Shown piece after piece: positions 41,613-49,760 of a stretch of 51,595 nucleotides of DNA (positions are counted from its first letter, which is position 1; each line of letters begins with the position of its first letter). The translations under genes and the position numbers were made by a program. This DNA comes from Clostridia bacterium (lineage in GTDB: Bacteria > Bacillota > Clostridia > Christensenellales > Pumilibacteraceae). Where the stretch lies: assembly GCA_017623455.1 (NCBI GenBank), contig JAGAPA010000027.1, positions 1 to 51,595 on the forward strand. The letters are read 5' to 3'. Below the pieces are notes generated by a model, which saw nothing but the letters and a program-made list of their open reading frames with translations, was not told where the DNA came from and did no database searches.

Positions 41613-42491
41613 ATGGCAGGAAATATAGGTATAGCAACTGGTGTGTTTTGGAATGAATATGGGGAAGAATGTATTGATAAGTTAGCAAAAATCGGCTATA
41701 ATGCATTGGATTTTTCTATGTTTACGGACGGACATAAAAGGCTTAAGATTTTTGACGAAAGTCTATCGGACGAGGAAAGGTATTTCAGCTCGGTAAAAAA
41801 CAGAGCTGACGGGAACGGCGTTACGATTGCGCAGACGCACTTGTCTTTTCCCATTGATTATGATACGGACAGGGAACGTAGGGCTATAGTGGACAAGCTT
41901 TTGCCCGAGCTTGACGCAAGCCTGATATTGGGTGCGCCATACGTGGTAATTCACCCCTCGCGTAAGCTGAGCGGACTTGGCAATTTTGCCGAAGGAGTGG
42001 AGAATTACGGCAAGATAATAACCGCCGTAAACGAGCATATAAAAGGCACGAACTTGCAGGTTTGCGTGGAGAATATTCCCATCTACAACAAGTACAAATA
42101 CTGCCGTGTTCAGGGTGCTTGCACGAGAGCGGACGACCTTATAAAATACGTGGGAAAGTTTGGCGTAGGCGCGTGCTTGGATACCGGACACTCTCACCTT
42201 GTGGGTGAAAATCCCGCATACGTAGCGCGTAAACTCGGTAAAAATCTCAAGGTTATGCATATTAACGACAACTATGGAATTGATGACGACCACATTATGC
42301 CATACACGGGCGGAATTAATTGGAGTCAGCTTGCTACAGCGCTTAAGGAGATTGGCTACAAGGGCGATTACTGTGCTGAGATTGACGGGCTTTTGAGCAG
42401 AATAAAGAGAACGGATCGTGAGTTTATGTTTGACGTTGCCTCAACTAACTGCAAGCTTCTCAAAAAATTCCGCGAGGAGGTAGAGGGATGA
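41613..42491 (+). CDS. Sugar phosphate isomerase/epimerase (xylose-isomerase-like TIM barrel)
   Basis: A 292-residue AP-endonuclease-2-type TIM barrel, a family of metal-dependent sugar isomerases, epimerases and lyases. The four metal ligands can be read in order: Glu in CVENIP, Asp and His in CLDTGHSH, His in VMHINDN and Glu in CAEIDG. A conserved QTHLSFP and YVVIHPS are also present. It is first in a three-gene operon with a promoter of its own, and overlaps the next gene by ATGA. The next gene is a paralogue. The substrate is not known; catabolism of a rare sugar is likely since GH35, oxidoreductase and aldolase-like genes follow. Confidence 0.85.
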   Translation: MAGNIGIATGVFWNEYGEECIDKLAKIGYNALDFSMFTDGHKRLKIFDESLSDEERYFSSVKNRADGNGVTIAQTHLSFPIDYDTDRERRAIVDKLLPELDASLILGAPYVVIHPSRKLSGLGNFAEGVENYGKIITAVNEHIKGTNLQVCVENIPIYNKYKYCRVQGACTRADDLIKYVGKFGVGACLDTGHSHLVGENPAYVARKLGKNLKVMHINDNYGIDDDHIMPYTGGINWSQLATALKEIGYKGDYCAEIDGLLSRIKRTDREFMFDVASTNCKLLKKFREEVEG

Positions 42492-43360
42492 AAATAAGCA
42501 CCAGCGTAAACAACAGTATTATAGAAAAAGTAGGAGCCGACAAGCTTTTTTCGATGATGAACGAAGCAGGGCTTGACGCTATTGATTTTGGCTTGCTGGA
42601 GGGGTATAAAAAGCCTCTTGAAATAATGAGTGGACCTGAGGAGGAGTTCGTTGCGTACTACACAAACCTCAGAGAGATTGCAAACAGAAATGGCGTGGAG
42701 ATTGGACAAACTCACGCGTATTTCCCCTCGGAGTACAAGGACGAAGAGGAGTTTAATTGGCTTATTGAGCAGTTTGAGCGTAACATTCACGCAACGGCGT
42801 TGCTTGGCAGTAAATATATCGTTATTCACCCTGCAAACTACCGCCCGGACGAGTACGGCAACGACAGGATCAACGAAAAGACGTACAGACTTTTTAAGGC
42901 ACTTATTCCCATTCTTGAGAAGTATGACGTGTACAACGCGGTAGAGAATATGTGGATGTCGCGCGACGGCGTTATTATGGAAACGGGCATATCCAACGCA
43001 GACGAGATGCTTAAGTGCATCGAAAAGGTGGGAAGCGATAGGTTTGTAACCTGTCTTGATAGCGGACATATGCTCAACGTGGGCAGAAACCTTGGCGACG
43101 AGGCGAGGAAGCTGGGCAAAACTCTTAAAATAGTGCACCTTCACGATAACCGCTGGATGAGGGATTCGCACGAAATTCCGCTCTTTGGCGAAACCGATTG
43201 GGTTGATTTGATGCGCGCGCTGAAAGAGATCGGGTACGAGGGAAATTTTAACGTAGAGGGAAGCTCTGCAAAGTTTTATAATATTGGCGGAGAAGAAATG
43301 CTTTACGAGTTTTTTAAGCTCGTTGCAAAGGCATCCAAAATCTGCATTTCACTAGTTTAA
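42488..43360 (+). CDS. Sugar phosphate isomerase/epimerase, paralogue of the preceding gene
   Basis: A 290-residue TIM barrel of the same family, 4-base overlap with the upstream gene. Metal ligands are intact: Glu in AVENMW, Asp and His-equivalent position in CLDSGHML, His in VHLHDNRW and Glu in NVEGSS. The pair probably arose by duplication and may form a heteromer or catalyse successive steps. It is followed 15 bases later by the AraD-like gene. The last residues AKASKICISLV are probably read correctly, since the stop TAA is clear. Confidence 0.85.
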   Translation: MKISTSVNNSIIEKVGADKLFSMMNEAGLDAIDFGLLEGYKKPLEIMSGPEEEFVAYYTNLREIANRNGVEIGQTHAYFPSEYKDEEEFNWLIEQFERNIHATALLGSKYIVIHPANYRPDEYGNDRINEKTYRLFKALIPILEKYDVYNAVENMWMSRDGVIMETGISNADEMLKCIEKVGSDRFVTCLDSGHMLNVGRNLGDEARKLGKTLKIVHLHDNRWMRDSHEIPLFGETDWVDLMRALKEIGYEGNFNVEGSSAKFYNIGGEEMLYEFFKLVAKASKICISLV

Positions 43361-43375
43361 GGAGAATTAAATTTT

Positions 43376-44053
43376 ATGCTTGAACATCTTAAAATCAAAG
43401 TATGCGAGGCATATAAGGCGCTTAATAAAAACGGCTACGCAAGCGAGGGTTTTGTGTCGGCAATAGACAGGGGCGACGATCTTATCGTTGTTCCGCCTGC
43501 TTACGAGATTGCGGATCTTACGTATGAAGATATGCTCGTTGTCGATCTTGTGGGAAACGTTATAGAAGGCGACGGCGACGTGCCGAGCGAGGTTGTTGCG
43601 CATGCCGAAATCTACAGTAAATTCAATAAGATAGAATCTATTGCTCAGACGTATTTTACATACTCCACGGCGTTTGCACAGACGGGCAGAGATATTCCCT
43701 TTTACGGCGCATACCATGGTGCGAGATACTATGGGGATATCCCGTGTATTCTTCTTGCCGACGAGGATTTTATGATAGAGGGAGATAGCGACAAAAACGA
43801 GTTTATGAGAGAAGTAGGGCGTACGATAGCCGAACAGATGCAGGGCTTTAACTTTGTGGAAATGCCTGCTTGTCTTATCGAATCTATCGGGCTCGTATCG
43901 TTTGGAACCACTCCGCAAGAAGCTTTGAGGGTTGCATATACCACCGAAAAAGTTGCAAAAACCGCATACGTATGCGAGAAATTACAACCTCAAATACAGC
44001 CTGCGCGACCGGAGCTTTTGGATTTGGTGTTTGACGGGAAAAATCCAAAATAA
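43376..44053 (+). CDS. AraD-like class II aldolase/epimerase family protein without zinc ligands
   Basis: A 225-residue protein clearly built on L-ribulose-5-phosphate 4-epimerase: LKIKVCEAYKALNKNGY, SAIDRGDDLIVVPP, YEDMLVVDLVGNVIEGDGDVPSEV and YSTAFAQTGRDIPFYGAYHG match the family in order. Yet the zinc-binding HTH that precedes the YxTAFAQ segment reads QTY, and the later HSHGPFxWG reads IESIGLVSFG. All three zinc histidines are therefore absent. It probably lost the aldol-type reaction and may be a regulator, a scaffold, or an enzyme working without metal. Third gene of the TIM-barrel operon. Confidence 0.75.
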   Translation: MLEHLKIKVCEAYKALNKNGYASEGFVSAIDRGDDLIVVPPAYEIADLTYEDMLVVDLVGNVIEGDGDVPSEVVAHAEIYSKFNKIESIAQTYFTYSTAFAQTGRDIPFYGAYHGARYYGDIPCILLADEDFMIEGDSDKNEFMREVGRTIAEQMQGFNFVEMPACLIESIGLVSFGTTPQEALRVAYTTEKVAKTAYVCEKLQPQIQPARPELLDLVFDGKNPK

Positions 44054-44120
44054 GCTTTAAGGTCTTAAATAATCCAACAATATATTAAGAAAATAATAAC
44101 GGAAAAGAAAAACTAAGTAG

Positions 44121-44126
44121 TATAAT
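44121..44126 (+). promoter_or_regulatory. Probable -10 box of the GH35 gene
   Basis: TATAAT at 44121-44126 about 34 bases before the ATG. The -35 box is not convincing, so activation by a regulator is possible. Confidence 0.45.
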
Positions 44127-44159
44127 AGACGTAGCTAAAGTAAAAAAAGGAGCGAAAAA

Positions 44160-46253
44160 ATGAAGATTGGTTATAATGAAAAATATTTAATAAAAGACGG
44201 AAAGCCTTGGTTTTTGGTAATGGGCGAGTATGAGTATTCGCGTAGTGATTGTAGGTATTGGAAGGACGGAATTCTTAAGATGAAAGCTTTGGGCTGTAAC
44301 GCCGTTCAGTCCTACGTTATTTGGAGTCATCACGAAGAGATAGAGGGTAAGTTTAATTTCAGAGGAAACAACAACCTCCGCAAGTTCATTCGTGAAATTA
44401 AGGACGCAGGAATGCTTATGTGCTTGCGTATTGGACCGTGGGTGCACGGAGAGGTTAGAAACGGAGGATTTCCCGATTGGATGTTCGAAAAGAACATGAA
44501 GACGAGAACCGACGACCCCGAATATATGGCGGTTTTGGAGCGCTACCTTCGCGAGATTTACAAGCAATGCGAGGGATATATGCTCGAAGACGGCGGTCCC
44601 ATTTTTTCCATACAGGTAGAAAACGAGTACCAAAAGCACGCTTGGGGCGGAGCGCAAACGCGCGAGGATGGTGACAGACACGTAAATAACGTTATCGCGC
44701 TAATTGAAAAAATCGGATTTAAAGTGCCCATATATCTTGCAACCGCTTGGGGTGACGCGGCAATTGGAAACGCGTTGCCGTGTTGGGGCGGATATTGTGA
44801 AGCACCGTGGGAAGGACATATTAATCCTCAGCCCCCGTCGGCAAACTATCTTATTAAGCACAATCCCAACGCTTCGCCAATCGGTGAGTATGAGGACAAA
44901 CCACTTACGACTCAAGACTTTACCGTAAGTAAGCAAAATTATCCATATCTTACCATAGAGCAGGGCGCAGGAGTGCAGATGACAAAGATCCGCCGACCCA
45001 TAAGCTTGCCCGAAGACAACGGAGCAATGACCATGTGCCGTATTGCGCAGGGCGTTGCAAACCTCGGTTACTACGTATATCACGGCGGAATGAACCCTGT
45101 CGGCGCGCTTTCTACTATGCAGGAGTATTATCATCCAAAGCTTTGCAAAAAATATTGGGGCTTTGCGTGTGACTTAAGCGAGATAAACTATGATTTTCAG
45201 GGCGCAATATCCATGTACGGAAAAATGAAAGGCACAGGCTACGAGCTAAAGCTCTGGGCAATGCTTGCAAGAGAGTTTGAGGACGTTCTTACACCGGCGG
45301 ACACGTTCTTGCCTGCCGATGCTGTAGAAGATCCCAAAGATTTCACTACGCTCCGCTATGCGATCCGCAAATATGGAAACAGTGGAATGGCGTTCTTTAA
45401 TAACTTCGTAAGACGTTATGACGTAACCGACAAGACGGTCGAAAACTTTAAGGTGAAGGCAGGGGAAGAGGAGATAGCTTTCCCGACGTTTACGCTAAAA
45501 AATAAGCAGTATTGCGCGTATCCGTTCAACCTTAAGGTGGGCGATATGACGGTAAAATACGCAACGGCAACACCGTTTTGCGTGCTTAACGGAAAAGACC
45601 TCGTTTTGTGGTCGGATACGGGTAGCGCGGAAATAGCGGTTGAGAATATGACGGATAATAATATTATCGTTCTCACCAAAGAACAGGCGCTTTCTGCGTT
45701 CAAGCTAAACAATAAGGGCAGAGAGTATATCGTTATTGCAAACGGCGAAGTGTACGAAAAGGACGGAGAAATTATGCTTGGTGCAGAGTGTTCTCCCGTT
45801 GTTAAAATTTACCCTGCGGTTGATAAGCTTACGGGCTTTACGAAGGTAGGAATGGACGGCGGTCTTGCCGTGTTCAGTAAAAATCAGCCCGAAAAAGCCA
45901 AGGTGTCCTTCGTGGAAAAAACGAGAACGAACGACTATGCCGATTACGAAATCTCGATAACGTATGCGCCAAAATGCGACAATGCGTACCTTAACTTCGA
46001 TTTTGACGGTGATAGCGCCGATCTTATCGTGGACGGAGAGAAGGTAAGCGATACGTTCTATAACGGTGTGCCGTATGAGGTTGGCGCAAAGCATCACAAC
46101 TTCCCCACGACTTTAACGTTACGCGTGTTCCCGCTTAAAAATACCGATCATGTATTTGTGGAGAAAAAACCCGAGTATGACGAGAACGGCGTAGCTATGA
46201 AACTTAAAAACGCTACTATTTCCACCGAAAAGATTTATACGTTAAAGTTCTAA
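44160..46253 (+). CDS. Glycoside hydrolase family 35-like beta-galactosidase
   Basis: A 697-residue intracellular glycosidase, no signal peptide. The N-terminal TIM barrel (residues 1-330) shows NAVQSYVIWSHHEEIEGKFNF, RIGPWVHGEVRNGGFPDW and the acid/base QVENEY near residue 152, all GH35 marks. The nucleophile is likely the glutamate in YLTIEQGAG near residue 266, one of two glutamates set apart as in the clan. The C-terminal half has two or three beta-sandwich domains (for example MTVKYATATPFCVLNGKDLVLW). It probably cleaves beta-galactosyl or similar residues from imported oligosaccharides and feeds the sugar genes around it. Followed by a strong bidirectional terminator. Confidence 0.85.
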   Translation: MKIGYNEKYLIKDGKPWFLVMGEYEYSRSDCRYWKDGILKMKALGCNAVQSYVIWSHHEEIEGKFNFRGNNNLRKFIREIKDAGMLMCLRIGPWVHGEVRNGGFPDWMFEKNMKTRTDDPEYMAVLERYLREIYKQCEGYMLEDGGPIFSIQVENEYQKHAWGGAQTREDGDRHVNNVIALIEKIGFKVPIYLATAWGDAAIGNALPCWGGYCEAPWEGHINPQPPSANYLIKHNPNASPIGEYEDKPLTTQDFTVSKQNYPYLTIEQGAGVQMTKIRRPISLPEDNGAMTMCRIAQGVANLGYYVYHGGMNPVGALSTMQEYYHPKLCKKYWGFACDLSEINYDFQGAISMYGKMKGTGYELKLWAMLAREFEDVLTPADTFLPADAVEDPKDFTTLRYAIRKYGNSGMAFFNNFVRRYDVTDKTVENFKVKAGEEEIAFPTFTLKNKQYCAYPFNLKVGDMTVKYATATPFCVLNGKDLVLWSDTGSAEIAVENMTDNNIIVLTKEQALSAFKLNNKGREYIVIANGEVYEKDGEIMLGAECSPVVKIYPAVDKLTGFTKVGMDGGLAVFSKNQPEKAKVSFVEKTRTNDYADYEISITYAPKCDNAYLNFDFDGDSADLIVDGEKVSDTFYNGVPYEVGAKHHNFPTTLTLRVFPLKNTDHVFVEKKPEYDENGVAMKLKNATISTEKIYTLKF

Positions 46254-46263
46254 AAAACAATAA

Positions 46264-46312
46264 AAAAAGAGCAAGAGTAAAAGGCTAAAACCGGTTATTC
46301 TTGCTCTTTTTG
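46264..46312. terminator. Bidirectional terminator
   Basis: Stem AAAAAGAGCAAGA / TCTTGCTCTTTTT with TAA/TTA extension, between convergent GH35 and AraC genes. Confidence 0.85.
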
Positions 46313-46323
46313 TTTTAAAAAGT

Positions 46324-47121
46324 TTAGTCGCTTTTTACGGAAGAGAGGTACTCTGACGGTGAGCATCCGTACATCTTTGAAAAGTAGCGATAGAAGGTTG
46401 CGAGGCTGTCAAACCCATTATCGAACGCAAGCGAAGCTATATTGGGCTTGGACTGTTTTACGGCTTGTTTCATAAGGTGCTGAAGGCGTATAATGTTTAT
46501 GTACGTCGTGAGGTTTTCCTTAACGTATCGCGAAAAGAGTTTGGAAAAGTAGTACTTGTTATAACCGAACTGTTTTGCAAGCGTTTCCAAGGTTAGATCT
46601 TTTTGGTAGTTGTCTTCGATGTAGTTAAGAATTTGTATAATAAGTTCGGTATCGGGGCTAGTTTCCACCTCTACCGTGTCGTAGTGGTCTAAAAGCATTC
46701 CAAACATCACCATCATATACCCTTTTTTTACCATTTCGGGAAGCGTATTGAAGTTGGGCGTTAGCAAAATGTTCTTAATTTTGCGGTTAAATTCCTTGTC
46801 CGTTAGTAGGCAGGGTAGGGTTTTGTTTTTGAACTTGCCGATAAACTCCGAACTCATATTTGCAGGCACGATAACGCAACAATGTTCGTGCGGTTCGCGG
46901 GTGCAAGAGTGGTAATGAGTGTAGTAATTAGACACGAAAACGATGTCGTCTTCTTCCGCCGAGTAATACGTTCCGTTAATCTCTCCGTCCATTGCGCCTT
47001 GCGTTACGTACAAAATTTCGAAGTTGCGGTGGAAATGTACGTTACAGCGTTTTGAGTTACTAAAACTCATTCTTAAAGCAGCGGATTTGTCGGTGTGGTT
47101 TTCATATTGTATGTTTTCCAT
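46324..47121 (-). CDS. AraC family transcriptional regulator
   Basis: A 265-residue regulator: N-terminal cupin (HFHRNFEILYVTQGAMDGEI, a metal-binding-like His motif) and C-terminal HTH domain with LTLETLAKQFGYNKYYFSKLF and SLAFDNGFDSLATFYRYF, ending YGCSPSEYL. It is divergent from the isomerase gene at 47258, with a palindrome between. It likely activates that gene and perhaps the GH35 side. Not closely similar to the three other AraC proteins of the window. Confidence 0.88.
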   Translation of the reverse strand: MENIQYENHTDKSAALRMSFSNSKRCNVHFHRNFEILYVTQGAMDGEINGTYYSAEEDDIVFVSNYYTHYHSCTREPHEHCCVIVPANMSSEFIGKFKNKTLPCLLTDKEFNRKIKNILLTPNFNTLPEMVKKGYMMVMFGMLLDHYDTVEVETSPDTELIIQILNYIEDNYQKDLTLETLAKQFGYNKYYFSKLFSRYVKENLTTYINIIRLQHLMKQAVKQSKPNIASLAFDNGFDSLATFYRYFSKMYGCSPSEYLSSVKSD

Positions 47122-47164
47122 GGGTATTTTTCCTTAAATGCCAATAATTGAGAATAAATATTAT

Positions 47165-47190
47165 AATATTGATAGGAAAATATCAATATT
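47165..47190. promoter_or_regulatory. Perfect 10-bp inverted repeat between AraC and isomerase genes
   Basis: AATATTGATA-GGAAAA-TATCAATATT. It lies midway in the divergent promoter region and is the best operator candidate there. The left part overlaps a minus-strand TATAAT at 47165-47160. Confidence 0.6.
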
Positions 47191-47257
47191 TGGTGTTATG
47201 ATTATATCATAGACATTATTATAAGTCAATAAATAAATTTAAATAAAGGAGAAAATT

Positions 47258-48217
47258 ATGCAATTAAGTGTTGTAAACGGAGTATTTGGAGGAGTAACGC
47301 TTGATGAGAGCTTGAAATTCCTTTCGGACAAGGGCGTAAAACAGCTTGAGCTTGGCGTGGGAGGATATCCCGGAACGGTACATGCTGACGCTAAGGTTCT
47401 TATCAAAGACGAAAAGAAGAGAAAGGAGCTTATGGACACCTTCGCAAAATATGGTATGACCATTTCCGCGCTTTCCGTTCACGGTAACTGCGTACATCCC
47501 GACAAGGCGGTAGCAGCAAAGTTTGAAGAAGACTTCAGAGCGGCTTGCGTGCTTGCAGGACAGATTGGTATTGACAGAATCGTAACCTTTTCCGGTTGCC
47601 CCGGTTCTGACGAGGGCGCAAAACAGCCTTCTTGGGTAACCTGTGCTTGGCCTCCGGAATATCTTGACGTTTTGGATTATCAGTGGAATCAGGTTCTTAT
47701 TCCCTACTGGAAAGAGGCTGTAAAGTTTGCAAACGCAAATGGAGTAAAGAAGATTGCTCTTGAAATGCACCCCGGTTTTTGTGTGTACAACCCCGAAACC
47801 CTTCTCAAGCTCCGTAAGGCTGTAGGCGACACTATCGGAGCTAACCTCGATCCCTCTCACCTTTTGTGGCAGGGTATGGATATTATCGACGTTATCTACG
47901 AGCTTAAGGACGCTATCTACTATTTCCATGCAAAAGATACCGAGCTTAATATGCGTAACGTAAGAAAGAACGGCGTGCTTGACACCAAGCATTATTCTGA
48001 TCTTGAAAACCGTTCTTGGGTGTTCAGAACAATGGGTTACGGCACGGACAACTGGAAGCAGATTATTTCCGCGCTCAAAGTTGTTGGTTATGACGACAGC
48101 ATTTCCATCGAGCACGAAGACGCGCTTATGGCTCCTTTCGAGGGGCTCGAAAAGGCTATCGACTACCTTAAGCCTATGCTTATAGAGGGTGGCGGAGCTA
48201 AAATGTGGTGGGCATAA
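47258..48217 (+). CDS. Sugar phosphate isomerase/epimerase family TIM barrel
   Basis: A 319-residue TIM barrel of the AP-endonuclease-2/xylose-isomerase-like family, longer than the two at 41.6-43.4 kb. Metal ligands: Glu in ALEMHPG, Asp and His in NLDPSHLLW, His in YYFHAKD and Glu in SIEHED. The sequence GLDxSHL/HAKDTE is typical of members acting with Gfo/Idh/MocA oxidoreductases, which is the next gene downstream. It could be a lyase or isomerase of a 3-keto sugar or C-glycoside, by analogy with known pairs. GGAG lies 8 bases before the ATG. The gene is followed by repeats rather than a terminator. Confidence 0.85.
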   Translation: MQLSVVNGVFGGVTLDESLKFLSDKGVKQLELGVGGYPGTVHADAKVLIKDEKKRKELMDTFAKYGMTISALSVHGNCVHPDKAVAAKFEEDFRAACVLAGQIGIDRIVTFSGCPGSDEGAKQPSWVTCAWPPEYLDVLDYQWNQVLIPYWKEAVKFANANGVKKIALEMHPGFCVYNPETLLKLRKAVGDTIGANLDPSHLLWQGMDIIDVIYELKDAIYYFHAKDTELNMRNVRKNGVLDTKHYSDLENRSWVFRTMGYGTDNWKQIISALKVVGYDDSISIEHEDALMAPFEGLEKAIDYLKPMLIEGGGAKMWWA

Positions 48218-48220
48218 AAA

Positions 48221-48330
48221 CAAGCGTGACGCTTGACCCAATATTTGTACTTTAACAAAGCAAGTAATTAAATATCGTTAGTTTTTTTGTTTGGGAGTGC
48301 GCCTCCGCACCTCGCAATAAAGCCTTTTTA
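48221..48330 (+). repeat. 110-bp hairpin repeat, unit 1
   Basis: Begins with CAAGCG-TGA-CGCTTG and later has GTGCG-CCTC-CGCAC within GGGAG...CTCGCAATAAA, ending CCTTTTTA. Confidence 0.8.
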
Positions 48331-48440
48331 GCAACGTGACGTTGCATCCGATTATTGCCAATTTAACAAGGTAAACAATTAACTACCGTTAGTTCTTTCA
48401 AATTGGGAGTGGACCTGTCCACCGCAATAAATCCTTTTTA
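48331..48440 (+). repeat. 110-bp hairpin repeat, unit 2
   Basis: Begins with GCAACG-TGA-CGTTGC and later has GTGGA-CCTG-TCCAC, ending in the same CCTTTTTA. The stems differ from unit 1 but keep pairing. Confidence 0.8.
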
Positions 48441-48543
48441 ATGGGCATTGAGTGTAGAGGAAGTCAAGCCTTTCACCGCACGGGGTTGTTAAAATGTACG
48501 TAGACGACTGCGAATCGTCCACACCCTTACAAAACAACCATTA

Positions 48544-48573
48544 CGTCATTGCGAGCGGAAGCGAAGCAATCTC
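48544..48573 (+). repeat. CATTGCGAG-type palindromic repeat, copy 3
   Basis: CGTCATTGCGAGCGG then AAGCGAAGCAATCTC, matching the two copies at 13.9 and 14.2 kb. Confidence 0.75.
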
Positions 48574-48643
48574 AAATCCCAAATGGAGTTTAGCGAAAGC
48601 TAAATAAATAAACACAAATCATATATTCAAGGAGAAAACAACA

Positions 48644-49741
48644 ATGAATAAAATCGTAAGAATTGGCGTTATTGGCTGTGGAGGAATTGCCAATGGTAAG
48701 CATATGCCTTCATACGCCAAAAATCCCGATGCTAAACTCGTAGCGTTTTGTGATATTATCGAAGAGCGCGCTATAAAGGCGAAAGCCGATTATGGTGACG
48801 AAGAAAGCAAAACGTATATCGACTACAAAGAACTACTAAAAGACGAGAGCATTGACGCGGTACTTGTTTGTACGCACAATAAGCTTCATTGCGAAATTAC
48901 TTGCGCGGCACTTAACGCTGGCAAGCACGTAGTTTGCGAAAAGCCTATGGCGATGAACTATGAAGAGGCAAAGAAGATGCTTGAAGCACGCGATAAGGCA
49001 GGCAAGGTGCTTACAATCGGTTATCAGAGCAGATTCAGACCTGATGCAATGCTACTGAAAGATATTGTAAACGACGATGAACTCGGCGACATCTACTATG
49101 CCGAAGCGCCTGCAATCCGTCGTCGCGCAGTTCCCACTTGGGGTGTATTTATCGACGAGGAAAAGCAGGGTGGCGGTCCGCTTATCGATATTGGAACACA
49201 CGCGCTCGATCTTACGCTTTATATGATGAACAACTACGAGCCTGCATACTGTGTGGGTAAGACTTTCCACGCTCTTAACAAGCAGACTCAGACGGGTAAC
49301 GCTTGGGGTGACTGGGATACCGAAAAGTTCACGGCGGAAGACTCGGCGTTCGGATTTATCGTAATGAAGAACGGCGCGGTTATCTATCTTAAGTCGTCTT
49401 GGGCACTCAACTATGCCGATCCTATCGAAGCTGTTACCGTTCTTTGTGGAACGAAGGGCGGAGCGGATATGAACAAGGGACAAAATTGCCTTCGCGTCAA
49501 CACCGTAGAACACGGCAGACAAGTTATCAAGGAGTATAACCTTAAGAGCGGTAGTGTTGCGTTCTTCGACGGCGTGAGCGGTGGAAGTCCTGCGGATTTA
49601 GAAGCAAAATGCTTTACCGACGTTATACTTGGCAAGCGTAAAGAACTTTGCGTAACTGCTGATCAAGCCGCAGTCGTTACGAGAATTTTGGAGGGAATTT
49701 ACGAGTCTGAAAAGACGGGTAAACCCTATTATTTTGACTAA
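48644..49741 (+). CDS. Gfo/Idh/MocA family oxidoreductase
   Basis: A 365-residue NAD(P)-dependent sugar dehydrogenase. The N-terminal Rossmann domain begins IGVIGCGGIANGKH and continues with LVAFCDI, the EKPMAMNYEEA signature (residues about 105-115) and the C-terminal substrate domain with GGGPLIDIGTHALDLTLYMM, where the DxGxHxxD motif holds the catalytic His. It probably oxidises a glycoside or sugar at C3, or an inositol-like ring. The AAGGAG lies close to the ATG. It shares a transcription direction with the isomerase upstream and ThuA downstream (19 bases), and these three families are known to work in 3-keto sugar or C-glycoside routes. Confidence 0.88.
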   Translation: MNKIVRIGVIGCGGIANGKHMPSYAKNPDAKLVAFCDIIEERAIKAKADYGDEESKTYIDYKELLKDESIDAVLVCTHNKLHCEITCAALNAGKHVVCEKPMAMNYEEAKKMLEARDKAGKVLTIGYQSRFRPDAMLLKDIVNDDELGDIYYAEAPAIRRRAVPTWGVFIDEEKQGGGPLIDIGTHALDLTLYMMNNYEPAYCVGKTFHALNKQTQTGNAWGDWDTEKFTAEDSAFGFIVMKNGAVIYLKSSWALNYADPIEAVTVLCGTKGGADMNKGQNCLRVNTVEHGRQVIKEYNLKSGSVAFFDGVSGGSPADLEAKCFTDVILGKRKELCVTADQAAVVTRILEGIYESEKTGKPYYFD

Positions 49742-49760
49742 TATATAGGAGTAAAAAACT

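Larger units (their letters stand above)
48218..48643. other. Intergenic space with tandem hairpin repeats
   Basis: 426 bases without a gene between the isomerase and the oxidoreductase. It contains two tandem units of exactly 110 bases, each with two hairpins, and a CATTGCGAG-type repeat. Confidence 0.75.

Noticed and set aside
42368-43171. A 267-residue minus-strand frame across the two TIM-barrel genes
   Set aside because: It spans two well-supported genes and has no motif or ribosome binding site.
47264-48241. A 325-residue minus-strand open frame opposite the isomerase gene
   Set aside because: The plus-strand protein has a complete metal-binding TIM-barrel signature; the opposite frame is a shadow.
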